A DNA stretch of 63,039 bases from Cyanobacteria bacterium CG_2015-22_32_23 (GTDB taxonomy: Bacteria; Cyanobacteriota; Cyanobacteriia; Cyanobacteriales; Cyanobacteriaceae). Of this stretch, positions 8,551-17,528 are shown piece after piece. The stretch's first letter is position 1. The number at the start of each line of letters is the position of its first letter. The stretch lies in NCBI GenBank assembly GCA_009993045.1, contig JAACUG010000064.1, positions 1-63,039 on the forward strand, read 5' to 3'. The notes below the pieces were generated by a model. It worked only from the letters and a program-made list of their open reading frames with translations, did no database searches and was not told the origin of the DNA. The translations under genes were made by a program, and so were the position numbers.

Positions 8551-10476
8551 TTAATTATTATTAAACATCGAATCAATCATATCCTGATAATGACTTGTTA
8601 TTACAGGGCGTTTAATTTTCAAAGTTTGAGTCATCATACCATTGTCTATAGAAAAAGGCTCTAAAATTAGCTCAAAAACGCTGATACGGTCATCCATTCT
8701 ATATCCTGCTCTGTTTTTGACCTCCCGTGCTAATTCTTGTTTATAGAGGCTTATAACGGCTTTTGCGTAAAGATCACTATTTTTGATTTCTTCTGGAGTG
8801 GCAGTAAGAGAAGGTATATTTAAAGAAAGATTGTTAGTTACAGACCATTTTGTTAAAGCATCAAGATTTGGTACAATTAAAGCACCTAAATATTTTTGAT
8901 CTTGTCCTACTACCATAATCTGATCAATATATGGGCTACGGATACAAGCATCTTCAAGGGGTTGAGGTTCGATATTTTCACCGTTACTTAATACAATAGT
9001 ATCTTTTGCCCGTCCTGTAATCACTAAATCATTATCAGGTGTTACCCAACCTAAATCACCACTGTCAAACCATCCCTCACTATCAATGGCTTTAGCGGTG
9101 GCAGAAGGATTTTTGTAATAACCTAGCATAACTTGAGTACCACGAATACAAATTAAGCCAGTTTTGCCTTGGGGTAATGTCTGTTTAGTGTCAATGTCAA
9201 TAATTTTAATTTCTGTTTCGGGAATGGGTTGCCCCGATGCACCAACAATATTACGATTTAACCGTCTGGCGTTAGTAACGGGAGATGTTTCTGTTAAACC
9301 ATAGCCAACGATGAGGGGAATACCAACGATTTGAAAAAAGTTATCAATGTGTTTCGGAAGTGATCCTCCGCCGCTAATCCATGTTTCTAGGTTACCGCCA
9401 ACTCCATCGCGCACTTTTTGATAGATTAATTTATCTCCTAATTTATGTAAAGGAAACAAAAATAAGGCTTTAATTTGAGAAGTAATTTTATCAAAAATAT
9501 TGGGTTGTAAATTGTCGAGAGTTAAACCTTTTTGAATACGTTTTGCGGATAAATATTCTTGAGAAATTGAGAGGAAAAAGAAGACGATTTTTTGTTGAGT
9601 TTTACTACCATCTCGAAATTGTTTTTGAATGCCTTCATAAATAGATTCCCATAAACGAGGTACTCCTACCATATGATGAGGTTTATATTCTTTTAAATCT
9701 TGCTTAAAATAACGAATATTAGTATAAATTAAGGTTGTACCCCTTGATAAAAGAAAATACTCCGCTGCCCTTTCATAGGAGTGCCAACTTGGTAAAATAC
9801 TTAAAATGCGATGGCATGGTAAGGGTTTAATTACTGTTTCGAGATAGCGCATTTGATGAAGTAAATTACGATGACTTAACATTACTCCTTTGGGTTGTCC
9901 TGTTGTACCTGAAGTGTAAATTAATGTAGCCAAATCATTTATATTAACAGATACGGGAATAAAAGAATGATTAATTCCTAAGGCTATAAATTGCTGAAAA
10001 TTATAAATAGGTTGAGAAAATTCTTCTTCAATAACTTCGTCAGATAATAAAATAATTGCTTTTAGTTTAAATTCTTTTATTTCTGGATTTAACTTGTTTA
10101 ATGTGGCTAAATCTTGAATAACTAAAACAATACTATCACTATGATCTAAAATGTATAATAATTCTTTTTTATCGGCTTGGGATGAACGAACAGCATCAGC
10201 ACAACCATTATAAATTATACCTTGATCTGCTATTAACCAACGGGGACTATTATCAGCAAATAAAGCGATTTTTCCCCCTGAATTAATATTTAAAAACTGT
10301 AAAGAGTTAGCAAATTGTTTAATATTTTTTTCTACTTCTTTATAGGTTAAGTTAACATTTGGTTTACTATGGGGATCTGATAATGCCACAATATCACCAA
10401 AATTAGAAACTAATAAATCCCACATTTCCCCTAAAGAATTAAGGTGAGAATAGTTATGTGTATTAACTTGATTCAT
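8551..10476 (-). CDS. aas: Long-chain acyl-ACP/acyl-CoA synthetase (AMP-forming)
   Basis: The 641-residue enzyme belongs to the ANL adenylating family. The ATP-binding motif TLIYTSGTTGQPKGVMLSHR lies near residue 190, with GYGLTETSPV near 395, GWFDSGDLGWVTPDNDLVITG near 470 and the C-terminal lysine motif LKIKRP near the end. In cyanobacteria this family is usually acyl-ACP synthetase, which recycles free fatty acids released from membrane lipids; the plant and bacterial equivalents make acyl-CoA. Length and the cyanobacterial context favour Aas, but substrate cannot be read from sequence. It is probably transcribed with the YlqD-like gene 41 bp downstream. Confidence 0.88.
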   Translation of the reverse strand: MNQVNTHNYSHLNSLGEMWDLLVSNFGDIVALSDPHSKPNVNLTYKEVEKNIKQFANSLQFLNINSGGKIALFADNSPRWLIADQGIIYNGCADAVRSSQADKKELLYILDHSDSIVLVIQDLATLNKLNPEIKEFKLKAIILLSDEVIEEEFSQPIYNFQQFIALGINHSFIPVSVNINDLATLIYTSGTTGQPKGVMLSHRNLLHQMRYLETVIKPLPCHRILSILPSWHSYERAAEYFLLSRGTTLIYTNIRYFKQDLKEYKPHHMVGVPRLWESIYEGIQKQFRDGSKTQQKIVFFFLSISQEYLSAKRIQKGLTLDNLQPNIFDKITSQIKALFLFPLHKLGDKLIYQKVRDGVGGNLETWISGGGSLPKHIDNFFQIVGIPLIVGYGLTETSPVTNARRLNRNIVGASGQPIPETEIKIIDIDTKQTLPQGKTGLICIRGTQVMLGYYKNPSATAKAIDSEGWFDSGDLGWVTPDNDLVITGRAKDTIVLSNGENIEPQPLEDACIRSPYIDQIMVVGQDQKYLGALIVPNLDALTKWSVTNNLSLNIPSLTATPEEIKNSDLYAKAVISLYKQELAREVKNRAGYRMDDRISVFELILEPFSIDNGMMTQTLKIKRPVITSHYQDMIDSMFNNN

Positions 10477-10784
10477 GATTAATTTTTTTGAATATAGTTT
10501 TTGTTAAGGAAAAATAATTATAGTTTAAACGATAAGATAAACTGTTGGATATTATTTTATATAATTTATCCCTTTATTTTAATAAATTTTTTTCTGAATA
10601 GAGATTTGTTATCAATTATGGTAGATAAATTGTTAATTAAACCATCATTATTTAATGAAAAATTAAGCAAACTATCAGGTTTTTAAGATTTAATAGATCA
10701 TATATACAAGTTATAAATAATTTTTGATTAAGAATAAACATTTCAAAATCATTAATTTTTTTATTTTTATTTAATTACTTTATA
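10477..10784. other. Intergenic region between divergent genes, no gene seen
   Basis: These 308 bp separate aas (minus) from the histidine kinase (plus) and should hold both promoters. A 61-codon frame beginning with TTG at 10501 is present. Its Asn/Ile/Lys/Leu composition is what AT-rich noncoding DNA gives, so I do not call it. Confidence 0.6.
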
Positions 10785-12197
10785 ATGTTAACTAAATTTA
10801 TTAAAAATCTTTCTGAAAAAAAAACTATTGACTTTAATTCTCTCAGATTTCGGTTAACTTTAGGTGTGGCTTTACTTTCTACTTGTGGCTTGGGTAGTGT
10901 TGCTTTATGGATGAATTGGAAAATGCAACATTTATTAATAATGACTCATAAAGAAACCGTTAATTATGTAGAAAATCGTTTTCCCCATGATGTCGAAATC
11001 TATAGCGAAATGGTATCTTTAGAAGTAGGTATTCAAAAAACTATTAATAATTTATCAGATCATAAAAATATATTTTGGTTTAAAAATAAAGATAATAATA
11101 TTATTGCTCAATCTGTTTATTTTTATCCCCAATTAGCTAAGTTAAATTATCTTGATTATTCTCCTCAATTTATTCTTATTGACAAAAATAGTTGGCTTAT
11201 TTGTGGTATTCCTTTAAATATTAATCAACAATTTATTGGACATTTATATATCGCTCAAAATATTACCAATGAGCAAGTTTTATTTACTTATTTAATTCAA
11301 AGTTTAACTATTTCTACTACCATTGCTATCACTATTATGATTACTTTGATAGCTTATTATATTTCTTATTCCTTAAAACCCTTAGAAAAAATTTGTAATG
11401 TAGCGGAAAATATCTCAGCAGATAAATTAAAAGAAGTATCAATTAATTTTAATAATAGCCCTAGTGAAGTTAAAAAACTAGCTCAAACTTTAGAAAAAAT
11501 GCTAATGAGATTAGGAGAAAATTGGGAAAATCAACAACAATTATTAAACAATGTTTCCCATGAATTAAGAACACCACTAACTATTGTATCAGGATATTTA
11601 CAAAGTACCTTAAGAAGAGGAGAAAATCTTACTTCCATACAAAAAGAAGCCTTATCTGTAGCAGTATCAGAGGCTAATCGTACAATACAATTATTAGAAG
11701 ATTTGTTAGATTTAGCAAGGGCAGATAATGGTAATATTCAGATGCAATTAGAAATAGTAATAGTCAATGATTTAATGAGAGAAATTATAGCTATGACTCA
11801 ACAATATCATAAAAGAAATATTAATTTAAGAGAAGAAAATAGTAATTTAAAAATAAAAGTTGATCGTAATAGATTTAAACAAATTTGTCTTAATTTAATC
11901 GATAATGCTATTAAATATTCTCCTGAAAATACCGATATTAAAATTGTATTAAAACAAGATAAATCAGTAATAATAGAGATTCATGATCAAGGAATAGGTA
12001 TCCCTTTTACTCTGCAAAATCGTATTTTTGAGCGTTTTTATCGAGTAGAAGAAGCGAGAAATAGAGACACTGGCGGTACAGGTTTAGGGTTAGCAATTGT
12101 TAAAAGTTTAGTAACAACAATGAATGGTAAAGTTACCTTAGTTTCACCTTCAGAAAAAGGCTGTATTTTTACTTTAAGTTTCCCTTTAATAGAATAA
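10785..12197 (+). CDS. Membrane sensor histidine kinase (orphan)
   Basis: The 470-residue kinase has TM1 (about 25-45), an extracytoplasmic sensor loop (46-168), TM2 (about 169-194) and a HAMP segment (about 195-245). The H box NVSHELRTPLTIV has His259 as phosphoacceptor. The ATPase domain shows the N box LNLIDNAIKYSPEN, G1 DQGIGIP, F box FERFYRVEEAR and G2 GGTGLGLAIVKSL, so it looks active. The layout resembles cyanobacterial metal- or redox-sensing kinases of the OmpR-partner class, but nothing in the sensor loop identifies a ligand. No response regulator is adjacent, so the partner must lie elsewhere. Confidence 0.93.
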   Translation: MLTKFIKNLSEKKTIDFNSLRFRLTLGVALLSTCGLGSVALWMNWKMQHLLIMTHKETVNYVENRFPHDVEIYSEMVSLEVGIQKTINNLSDHKNIFWFKNKDNNIIAQSVYFYPQLAKLNYLDYSPQFILIDKNSWLICGIPLNINQQFIGHLYIAQNITNEQVLFTYLIQSLTISTTIAITIMITLIAYYISYSLKPLEKICNVAENISADKLKEVSINFNNSPSEVKKLAQTLEKMLMRLGENWENQQQLLNNVSHELRTPLTIVSGYLQSTLRRGENLTSIQKEALSVAVSEANRTIQLLEDLLDLARADNGNIQMQLEIVIVNDLMREIIAMTQQYHKRNINLREENSNLKIKVDRNRFKQICLNLIDNAIKYSPENTDIKIVLKQDKSVIIEIHDQGIGIPFTLQNRIFERFYRVEEARNRDTGGTGLGLAIVKSLVTTMNGKVTLVSPSEKGCIFTLSFPLIE

Positions 12198-12221
12198 TTT
12201 TTTATCTTTTATAGGTACTAA

Positions 12222-12623
12222 TTATTCTAAAAAATCTGTTAAAATCTCATCGGGTTCATCTTCAAATTCTTCCTCTATAATAGGAGCATAACTTATGGAT
12301 TTATCTCTAGGATAAGGTGAAATTTGAGTTTGTAAACTAGATACTAATTTTTCTATAATAAATAAACGATGTTCTAATCTATCAATATAATGATCTTTAG
12401 CTTCTAATATTTGAACTTTTTTGTTTAATTCTTGATAATTTTCTTGCAATCTACTAATATTAAGCTCATCAAGATTATAGCTTAAATATACGCCGATAAT
12501 ATCAGTAATTAATTCTGATAAAGGCTGTTGTTTTTCTAAGGCTAATTGTTCTATTTTCTCAGTCCATTGTAGAGGTAAATCTAAAGTTAGATTAAGAGAT
12601 TTTTTAACTATTTTTTCCGTCAT
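12222..12623 (-). CDS. Conserved hypothetical protein with coiled coil, possible ribbon-helix-helix start
   Basis: The 133-residue protein begins KSLNLTLDLPLQWTEKIEQL, a beta strand then helix that would suit a ribbon-helix-helix fold. A coiled coil covers about 60-100 (LNKKVQILEAKDHYIDRLEH), and the acidic tail is EEEFEDEPDEILTDFLE. It lies 57 bp downstream of urtA on the same strand and converges with the histidine kinase gene, 24 bp away. I do not recognise the family; DNA binding is only a guess from the N-terminus. Confidence 0.6.
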   Translation of the reverse strand: MTEKIVKKSLNLTLDLPLQWTEKIEQLALEKQQPLSELITDIIGVYLSYNLDELNISRLQENYQELNKKVQILEAKDHYIDRLEHRLFIIEKLVSSLQTQISPYPRDKSISYAPIIEEEFEDEPDEILTDFLE

Positions 12624-12647
12624 TTATAAGTTTTAAAAAAGAAAGAT

Positions 12648-12668
12648 AATTGCTAATTGTTCATTGTT
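12648..12668. repeat. Heptanucleotide repeat, 3 units
   Basis: aattgct, aattgtt and cattgtt run in register between urtA and the downstream gene. The same unit type recurs at 38792-38826. Confidence 0.65.
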
Positions 12669-12679
12669 AGTGAAAATTT

Positions 12680-13993
12680 TTAGCTCATTTTAAACTTACC
12701 ACCTTTAGCGGGATCTGTCCAATCGCAAGAATAACCTTTCGTTTCTGCTACATACTGATTCCAAGGAATAGGATCAACAGGTTTATCAGTAGCATAGACA
12801 ATATCAAATAAACCATCATCTCTAACTTGTCCAATACGAACAGTTTTTGAGATATGATGATTAGGGAACATTTTAATAGCGCCATGGGGTGCTTGTAACT
12901 CTTGCCCTACTGCCGCCATTCTCACTTTTTCAATGTCATCAATACCACCAGCTTGTTCAACAGCTTGTTTCCATAAATATACCATAATATAAGCAGCTTC
13001 CATAGGATCATTTACCACTCTTTCTGGTCCATATTCAGCTTTAAAAGCATCTACAAACTTTCTATTCTCAGGGCTTTCTACGGTTTGAAAATAATTCCAA
13101 GCAGCATAATGGCCTTTAAGGTATTCTACACCGATTTGTTTAACTTCTTCTTCTGCAATACTTACAGACATAACAGGATATTTCTCAGGAGTCAAACCTG
13201 CTGCTTGAATTTGTTTGAAGAAAGCTACATTACTGTCACCGTTAAGACTGTTAAATATTACTCCTCCATTAGGTAAAGCGGCTTTTATTTTAGCAATAAT
13301 AGGTGTAACTTCAGTATTACCAAGGGGTAAATAATCTTCTCCCACAACTTTTCCGCCTTTTGCTTCTAATTGGGCTTTAATAATGGTATTAGCAGTACGA
13401 GGGAATACATAATCAGAACCAACTAAGAAAAACTCTTTACCTTTATTTTCTAATAACCAATCCACCGCAGGTTCAATTTGTTGATTCGGTGCTGCACCAG
13501 TGTAGAATATGTTTTTAGAACATTCTTGACCTTCGTATTGTACAGGATACCATAGCATATGATTTTTAGACTCAAATACTGGTTTCACTGCTTGACGACT
13601 GGCAGAAGTCCAACATCCAAAAACTGTGGCTACCTTATCTTGATCTATTAGTTTAGTTGCTTTTTCCGCAAAAGTAGGCCAATCTGAAGCGCCATCTTCC
13701 ACAATCGCTTCAATTTGTTTCCCTAAAACCCCGCCAGAGGCGTTAATTTCTTTGATAGCTAACTTTTCAGCTTCTACTACGCTGGTTTCACTAATGGCCA
13801 TTGTACCACTAAGAGAGTGTAAAATACCTACTTTTATGGTATCTCCTGTGGTAGTGGCAGGAGGAGTTTCTGTAGGAGTAGTAGCGGTATTATCTGCAGG
13901 AGGTGGTGCATCGGCACAGGCTTTTAGTAATAAACTTGTACCTAAAGTTGCCGAACCGTATAAAAGGAATTTTCTTCTTCCGAGTCTGGACAT
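12680..13993 (-). CDS. urtA: Urea ABC transporter substrate-binding protein UrtA
   Basis: UrtA is the periplasmic lipoprotein that captures urea for the high-affinity transporter UrtABCDE. The 437-residue protein has a twin-arginine start (GRRKFLLYG) and a lipobox LLLKAC with Cys26. A Pro/Thr-rich linker follows (30-50), then a branched-chain-amino-acid/urea binding fold: [72 protein letters not shown]. The last third has the MYLW-like stretch [18 protein letters not shown] and the ending [17 protein letters not shown]. No urtBCDE genes follow, only a small unrelated gene. The promoter at 14027-14068 predicts activation by NtcA when nitrogen is short. Confidence 0.96.
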   Translation of the reverse strand: MSRLGRRKFLLYGSATLGTSLLLKACADAPPPADNTATTPTETPPATTTGDTIKVGILHSLSGTMAISETSVVEAEKLAIKEINASGGVLGKQIEAIVEDGASDWPTFAEKATKLIDQDKVATVFGCWTSASRQAVKPVFESKNHMLWYPVQYEGQECSKNIFYTGAAPNQQIEPAVDWLLENKGKEFFLVGSDYVFPRTANTIIKAQLEAKGGKVVGEDYLPLGNTEVTPIIAKIKAALPNGGVIFNSLNGDSNVAFFKQIQAAGLTPEKYPVMSVSIAEEEVKQIGVEYLKGHYAAWNYFQTVESPENRKFVDAFKAEYGPERVVNDPMEAAYIMVYLWKQAVEQAGGIDDIEKVRMAAVGQELQAPHGAIKMFPNHHISKTVRIGQVRDDGLFDIVYATDKPVDPIPWNQYVAETKGYSCDWTDPAKGGKFKMS

Positions 13994-14026
13994 GATTTAA
14001 TATTATTCTATATTTTGACTTTATCA

Positions 14027-14068
14027 ATGGTAAAGATAAGATTAATAATATTTTGTATTTTTAGATAC
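14027..14068 (-). promoter_or_regulatory. NtcA-activated promoter of urtA
   Basis: The palindrome GTA-N8-TAC lies at 14055-14068 (GTATTTTTAGATAC on the plus strand). On the minus strand it is followed after exactly 22 bp by TACCAT (plus positions 14032 down to 14027), which fits the TAN3T -10 box. This is the canonical class II NtcA arrangement. Transcription would start near 14020, leaving a leader of about 27 nt before the urtA ATG at 13993. NtcA regulation of urea transport is established in cyanobacteria; the site itself is read directly. Confidence 0.88.
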
Positions 14069-14071
14069 ATA

Positions 14072-14228
14072 AGACTTCTTGCAGAAGTGGAGTAATGAGT
14101 AATAAGTAATAAGTAATAAGTAATAAGTAATAAGTAATAAGTAATGAGTAATGAGTAATGAGTAATGAGTAAGAAATTAACGTTTTCCATCCTAAAATAG
14201 ATTTTACTTTTTATTTTGCAAGAGGTCT
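14072..14228. mobile_element. MITE-like element with 15-bp terminal inverted repeats
   Basis: The left end AGACTTCTTGCAGAA (14072-14086) and the reverse complement of the right end, AGACCTCTTGCAAAA (14228 to 14214), match at 13 of 15 positions. Both ends are flanked by ATA, a possible 3-bp target duplication. The 157-bp element codes for nothing and is largely filled by the heptamer array at 14091-14173. It could be the non-autonomous remnant of an insertion sequence; no transposase for it is in the window. Confidence 0.55.
14091..14173. repeat. Heptanucleotide array AGTAATA/AGTAATG, about 12 units
   Basis: Eleven full 7-bp units in perfect register (first agtaatg, then six agtaata, then four agtaatg) and a partial twelfth lie between urtA and the TVP38 gene, inside the MITE-like element. 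A long reading frame across it on the minus strand is only a translation of the repeat. Confidence 0.95.
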
Positions 14229-14285
14229 ATATTCTAGTTAATATATTTATAAAAGTAAACAATAATAAATTTAAGGTGGTATAGA

Positions 14286-14915
14286 GTGAAAAATCAGTTA
14301 ATTTTTTTGACGTTAATTTGTATTTTTATCTCTGGAATAGCCATTTTTTTTATGGGGGGAATTAATCCACAATTTTTAGAAGATTCTCTGACTAAATTAG
14401 GTATATTTGCCCCTTTTTTGTATATTTTTCTGTATATTTTAGCAACTATCTTACTTTTGCCTTCTACTCCTTTAAATCTTAGTGGTGGTTTGATTTTTGG
14501 TTTTTGGTGGGGTCTTCTTTGGACGGCCATCGCTGCTATAATAGCTGCAATGGTAAGTTTTGCCTATGGTAGATTTTTAGGTAGAAAATGGGTAAAAAAA
14601 AGATTTGGTATTCATCTGCAACGGTTAGATAAGGAAATAAAAAAAGGGGGAATGGGGTATATTTTTGCTATCCGTTTATTACCTTTAATTCCCTACGGTA
14701 TTGTCAATTTTGGTGCTAGTTTAACTTCTGTTAGTGGGAAGGAATATTTACTAGGTACTATTTTCGGTACTATACCCGGTATTTTACCATTTGTAATGAT
14801 GGGAGCAGGAATTTCATCCCTAGAAAAAGGTGATATGTTAACCATTACATTATCTTTAACCTTGACAGGTTTATTAGTAGGCGGCGCTACATATTATCGA
14901 AAAATCAAGAATTAG
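14286..14915 (+). CDS. TVP38/TMEM64 (DedA superfamily) membrane protein
   Basis: The 209-residue protein starts with GTG, preceded by the ribosome-binding site AAGGTGG at about 14273. It has roughly five hydrophobic segments. The family core is clear: LPSTPLNLSGGLIFGFWWG, then YGRFLGRKW, then FAIRLLPLIPYGIVNFGASL and FGTIPGILPFVMMGAG, the paired re-entrant loops of SNARE-associated/VTT proteins. Relatives act as lipid scramblases or ion-coupled transporters in the cytoplasmic membrane. The substrate here cannot be inferred. It is divergent from urtA and 57 bp right of the MITE-like element. Confidence 0.9.
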   Translation: MKNQLIFLTLICIFISGIAIFFMGGINPQFLEDSLTKLGIFAPFLYIFLYILATILLLPSTPLNLSGGLIFGFWWGLLWTAIAAIIAAMVSFAYGRFLGRKWVKKRFGIHLQRLDKEIKKGGMGYIFAIRLLPLIPYGIVNFGASLTSVSGKEYLLGTIFGTIPGILPFVMMGAGISSLEKGDMLTITLSLTLTGLLVGGATYYRKIKN

Positions 14916-15029
14916 AAGCAAACCAGAATTATCTATTATTTTTAGGAATTAAGAATTAATAACAAATAATTGATTATTCACCGTTATTAGATAACAATTG
15001 ACAATATATTGTTGATTAAATGTGAGATT

Positions 15030-15953
15030 ATGACAGTAATAACTAGCAAATCAGATAACAACCTTTCCACTAAATTAATTAATGGATTACTTAGTATTAA
15101 ACCCCTGATGGAATTTGCGAAAACAAGGGCGCGTAATATGATTATTAAACGTGCGAATCTCATTGGTGTCAAGTGGGAAGATAATGTCAAAAATCTTCAA
15201 AATCATGATTGGCAACAAGAAATTAAAACCGTAGAAAATCCTGAGATTATATATCCTGACTATTATCTCACCTCTTTTCACGCCTACGATAAAGGTAATA
15301 TGAGTTGGGAAGCCGCTTGGGAATTAGAATCCGCCGCTTATAGTGTTCACTCTACCATTTATTCTAAAACTCCTCAAGTTGATGGGGATGGTAATTTAAG
15401 AAAAAATTATCATGAAGTGTTACTTTCAGAAATTCCCTTTTATCCTGAAAATATCTTAGATTTTGGTTGCGGTGTTGGCTTAAGTACATTTGCCTTACAA
15501 GAAATTTATCCCCATAGTAATATCTCTGGTTTAGATTTATCGCCTTACTTTTTAGCCGTAGCAAACTATCAAAGTAAGAAAAAAAATAAGTCAATAAATT
15601 GGATTCATAACGCCGCTGAATCGAATAACTTAAATCCAGAATCTTTTGATTTAATTTCTAGTTTTTTGATGTTTCATGAATTACCCCAAACCGCCGCCGA
15701 AAATATTATTTTATCTGCTAGTAAATTAATCAAAAAAGGAGGTTATTTTGGCATTATGGATATGAATCCCCAATCAGATAATTATCAAAAAATGCCTCGT
15801 TATGTGCTAACTTTATTAAAAAGTACCGAACCTTATTTAGACGAATATTTTAGTTTAGATATAAACTCTATTTTTCTTAAATATGGTTTTTCTAATCCCA
15901 AAATTATTACTATAAGTTCTCGTCATCGTGCTATTATTGCTCAAAAAATTTAG
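15030..15953 (+). CDS. Class I SAM-dependent methyltransferase
   Basis: The SAM-binding motif I is ILDFGCGVGLSTFAL, followed by ISGLDLSPYFLAVANYQSKK (motif II with acidic residue) and FDLISSFLMFHELPQTAAEN (motif IV region), as in class I methyltransferases. I take ATG at 15030; the frame also extends upstream to a TTG at 15009. The N-terminal 140 residues are a cyanobacteria-type extension (YPDYYLTSFHAYDKGNMSWE). The substrate is unknown. The gene lies 20 bp upstream of rfbC on the same strand, so it may belong to the nucleotide-sugar group. Confidence 0.85.
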   Translation: MTVITSKSDNNLSTKLINGLLSIKPLMEFAKTRARNMIIKRANLIGVKWEDNVKNLQNHDWQQEIKTVENPEIIYPDYYLTSFHAYDKGNMSWEAAWELESAAYSVHSTIYSKTPQVDGDGNLRKNYHEVLLSEIPFYPENILDFGCGVGLSTFALQEIYPHSNISGLDLSPYFLAVANYQSKKKNKSINWIHNAAESNNLNPESFDLISSFLMFHELPQTAAENIILSASKLIKKGGYFGIMDMNPQSDNYQKMPRYVLTLLKSTEPYLDEYFSLDINSIFLKYGFSNPKIITISSRHRAIIAQKI

Positions 15954-15973
15954 TATTTTATCCCCTTAAAAAT

Positions 15974-16519
15974 ATGAAGATTATTGCTACAAAAATCCCA
16001 GAAGTTTTAATAATTGAGCCTCAAGTTTTTGGCGATGATAGGGGCTTTTTTTTTGAAAGTTTTAACGCTAAATCTTGGCAGGAAAAAACAGGTTTAAATA
16101 TTAATTTTGTCCAAGATAATCATTCCCGTTCTCAACAAAATGTATTAAGAGGATTACATTATCAAATTCAACAACCTCAAGGTAAATTAGTAAGAGCAGT
16201 AGTGGGAGAAATTCTTGATATTGCTGTAGATATTCGTAAATCTTCCCCTACTTTTGGGCAATGGATAGGAGAAGTTTTAACTGCCGAAAATAAAAAACAA
16301 TTATGGATACCTGAAGGGTTTGCTCACGGTTTTTTAGTGTTATCAGAAAATGCCGAAGTTTTGTATAAAACTAATAATTTTTATGCCCCAGAATATGATA
16401 GATCAATTCGCTGGAATGATCCAGATATTACTATTAATTGGAATTTAAAAATAACTCCTTTACTATCTAATAAAGATAAAAATGCACCCCTATTAAAAGA
16501 TGCAGAAATTTATGACTAA
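15974..16519 (+). CDS. rfbC: dTDP-4-dehydrorhamnose 3,5-epimerase
   Basis: RfbC (RmlC) epimerises dTDP-4-keto-6-deoxyglucose on the way to dTDP-rhamnose. The 181-residue length is typical. Family motifs are PQVFGDDRGFFFESFNAKSW, FVQDNHSRSQQNVLRGLHYQ (active-site His in RGLHYQ), QGKLVRAVVGEILDIAVDIR, and the substrate-binding region WIPEGFAHGFLVLSE. Its stop overlaps the rfbD start (ATGACTAA), so translation is likely coupled. The rhamnose is presumably for surface polysaccharide or lipopolysaccharide. Confidence 0.96.
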   Translation: MKIIATKIPEVLIIEPQVFGDDRGFFFESFNAKSWQEKTGLNINFVQDNHSRSQQNVLRGLHYQIQQPQGKLVRAVVGEILDIAVDIRKSSPTFGQWIGEVLTAENKKQLWIPEGFAHGFLVLSENAEVLYKTNNFYAPEYDRSIRWNDPDITINWNLKITPLLSNKDKNAPLLKDAEIYD

Positions 16520-17390
16520 AATTCTATTATTTGGAAGTCAAGGACAAGTTGGAACAGAATTGACTTATACTTTATCATTATTAGGAGAGTTAATTCCTGT
16601 AAATCGTCAGGTACTAGATTTAACAAATTATCAACAAATTAGAGATATTATTCAACAAATAAAACCCAATATTATCGTTAATGCTACTGCTTATACCGCC
16701 GTAGATAAAGCCGAATCAGAAATAGAATTAGCCTATCAAATAAATGCGATTGCACCAAAAATAATGGCAGAAGAAAATAATAAAATAGGCAGTAAATTAA
16801 TTCATATTTCTACAGATTATGTTTTTGATGGAAAATCAAATCTTCCTTATTTAGAAACAGATTTAACTAATCCTCTAGGTGTTTATGGCAAAAGTAAATT
16901 AGAAGGAGAAGAAAATATAAGAAAAAATACCGATAATTATATTATTCTTAGAACTTCATGGGTTTATGGTCATTATGGGAAAGGAAATTTTGTAAAAACT
17001 ATGATTAGATTAGGTAAAGAAAGAGAACAAATAAAAGTAGTAATTGATCAAATTGGTTGTCCTACTTATGCTCAAGATATAGCAATATTTATTAATAAAA
17101 TTATCTCACAATTTGGTGACGAAAACAACATTAAAAAACTATATCATTTTACTAATTTAGGAGTTTGTAGCTGGTATGATTTTGCCGTAAATATTTTTAA
17201 TCAAGCACAAAAATTAGGTTATAATTTAAAAGTTAAAGAAGTTTTACCTATTTTAACCTCAGAATATCCCACGGCAGCAAAACGTCCTGCTTATTCAGTG
17301 TTAAATACCCGTAAAATTAGCCAAGATTTAGATTGTTTTCCCTCCCATTGGCAAGATTCTTTAAACCAATATTTTATGAAACTTAATTAA
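16512..17390 (+). CDS. rfbD: dTDP-4-dehydrorhamnose reductase
   Basis: RfbD (RmlD) reduces dTDP-4-keto-rhamnose with NAD(P)H. The nucleotide-binding loop LLFGSQGQVGTEL lies at the N-terminus. STDYVFDG and YGKSKLEGE (catalytic Tyr-x-x-x-Lys) follow, then ILRTSWVYG and the C-terminal TAAKRPAYSVLNTRKI. I choose the ATG at 16512, which overlaps the rfbC stop by 8 nt. An in-frame ATG at 16500 would add four residues. dTDP-glucose 4,6-dehydratase (rfbB) is not in the window. Confidence 0.96.
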   Translation: MTKILLFGSQGQVGTELTYTLSLLGELIPVNRQVLDLTNYQQIRDIIQQIKPNIIVNATAYTAVDKAESEIELAYQINAIAPKIMAEENNKIGSKLIHISTDYVFDGKSNLPYLETDLTNPLGVYGKSKLEGEENIRKNTDNYIILRTSWVYGHYGKGNFVKTMIRLGKEREQIKVVIDQIGCPTYAQDIAIFINKIISQFGDENNIKKLYHFTNLGVCSWYDFAVNIFNQAQKLGYNLKVKEVLPILTSEYPTAAKRPAYSVLNTRKISQDLDCFPSHWQDSLNQYFMKLN

Positions 17391-17528
17391 CCTTAATTAT
17401 TAGCAAAAATTCTGATATTAATTCAGTCTTTTAATGTTATTAATTACTTAATTATTTTAGTTCGTAAGGACATAATAGATTATTAAATTTCCATTAAGTT
17501 GACAAACAGAAAAAATAAGTTATCATTT

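Noticed and set aside
10501-10686. 61-codon ORF between aas and the histidine kinase
   Set aside because: TTG start, no ribosome-binding site, composition of AT-rich noncoding DNA.
14008-14190. Minus-strand 60-codon ORF over the heptamer array
   Set aside because: Its sequence is just the heptamer repeat translated (repeating LLIT(Y/H)Y); no independent coding signal.
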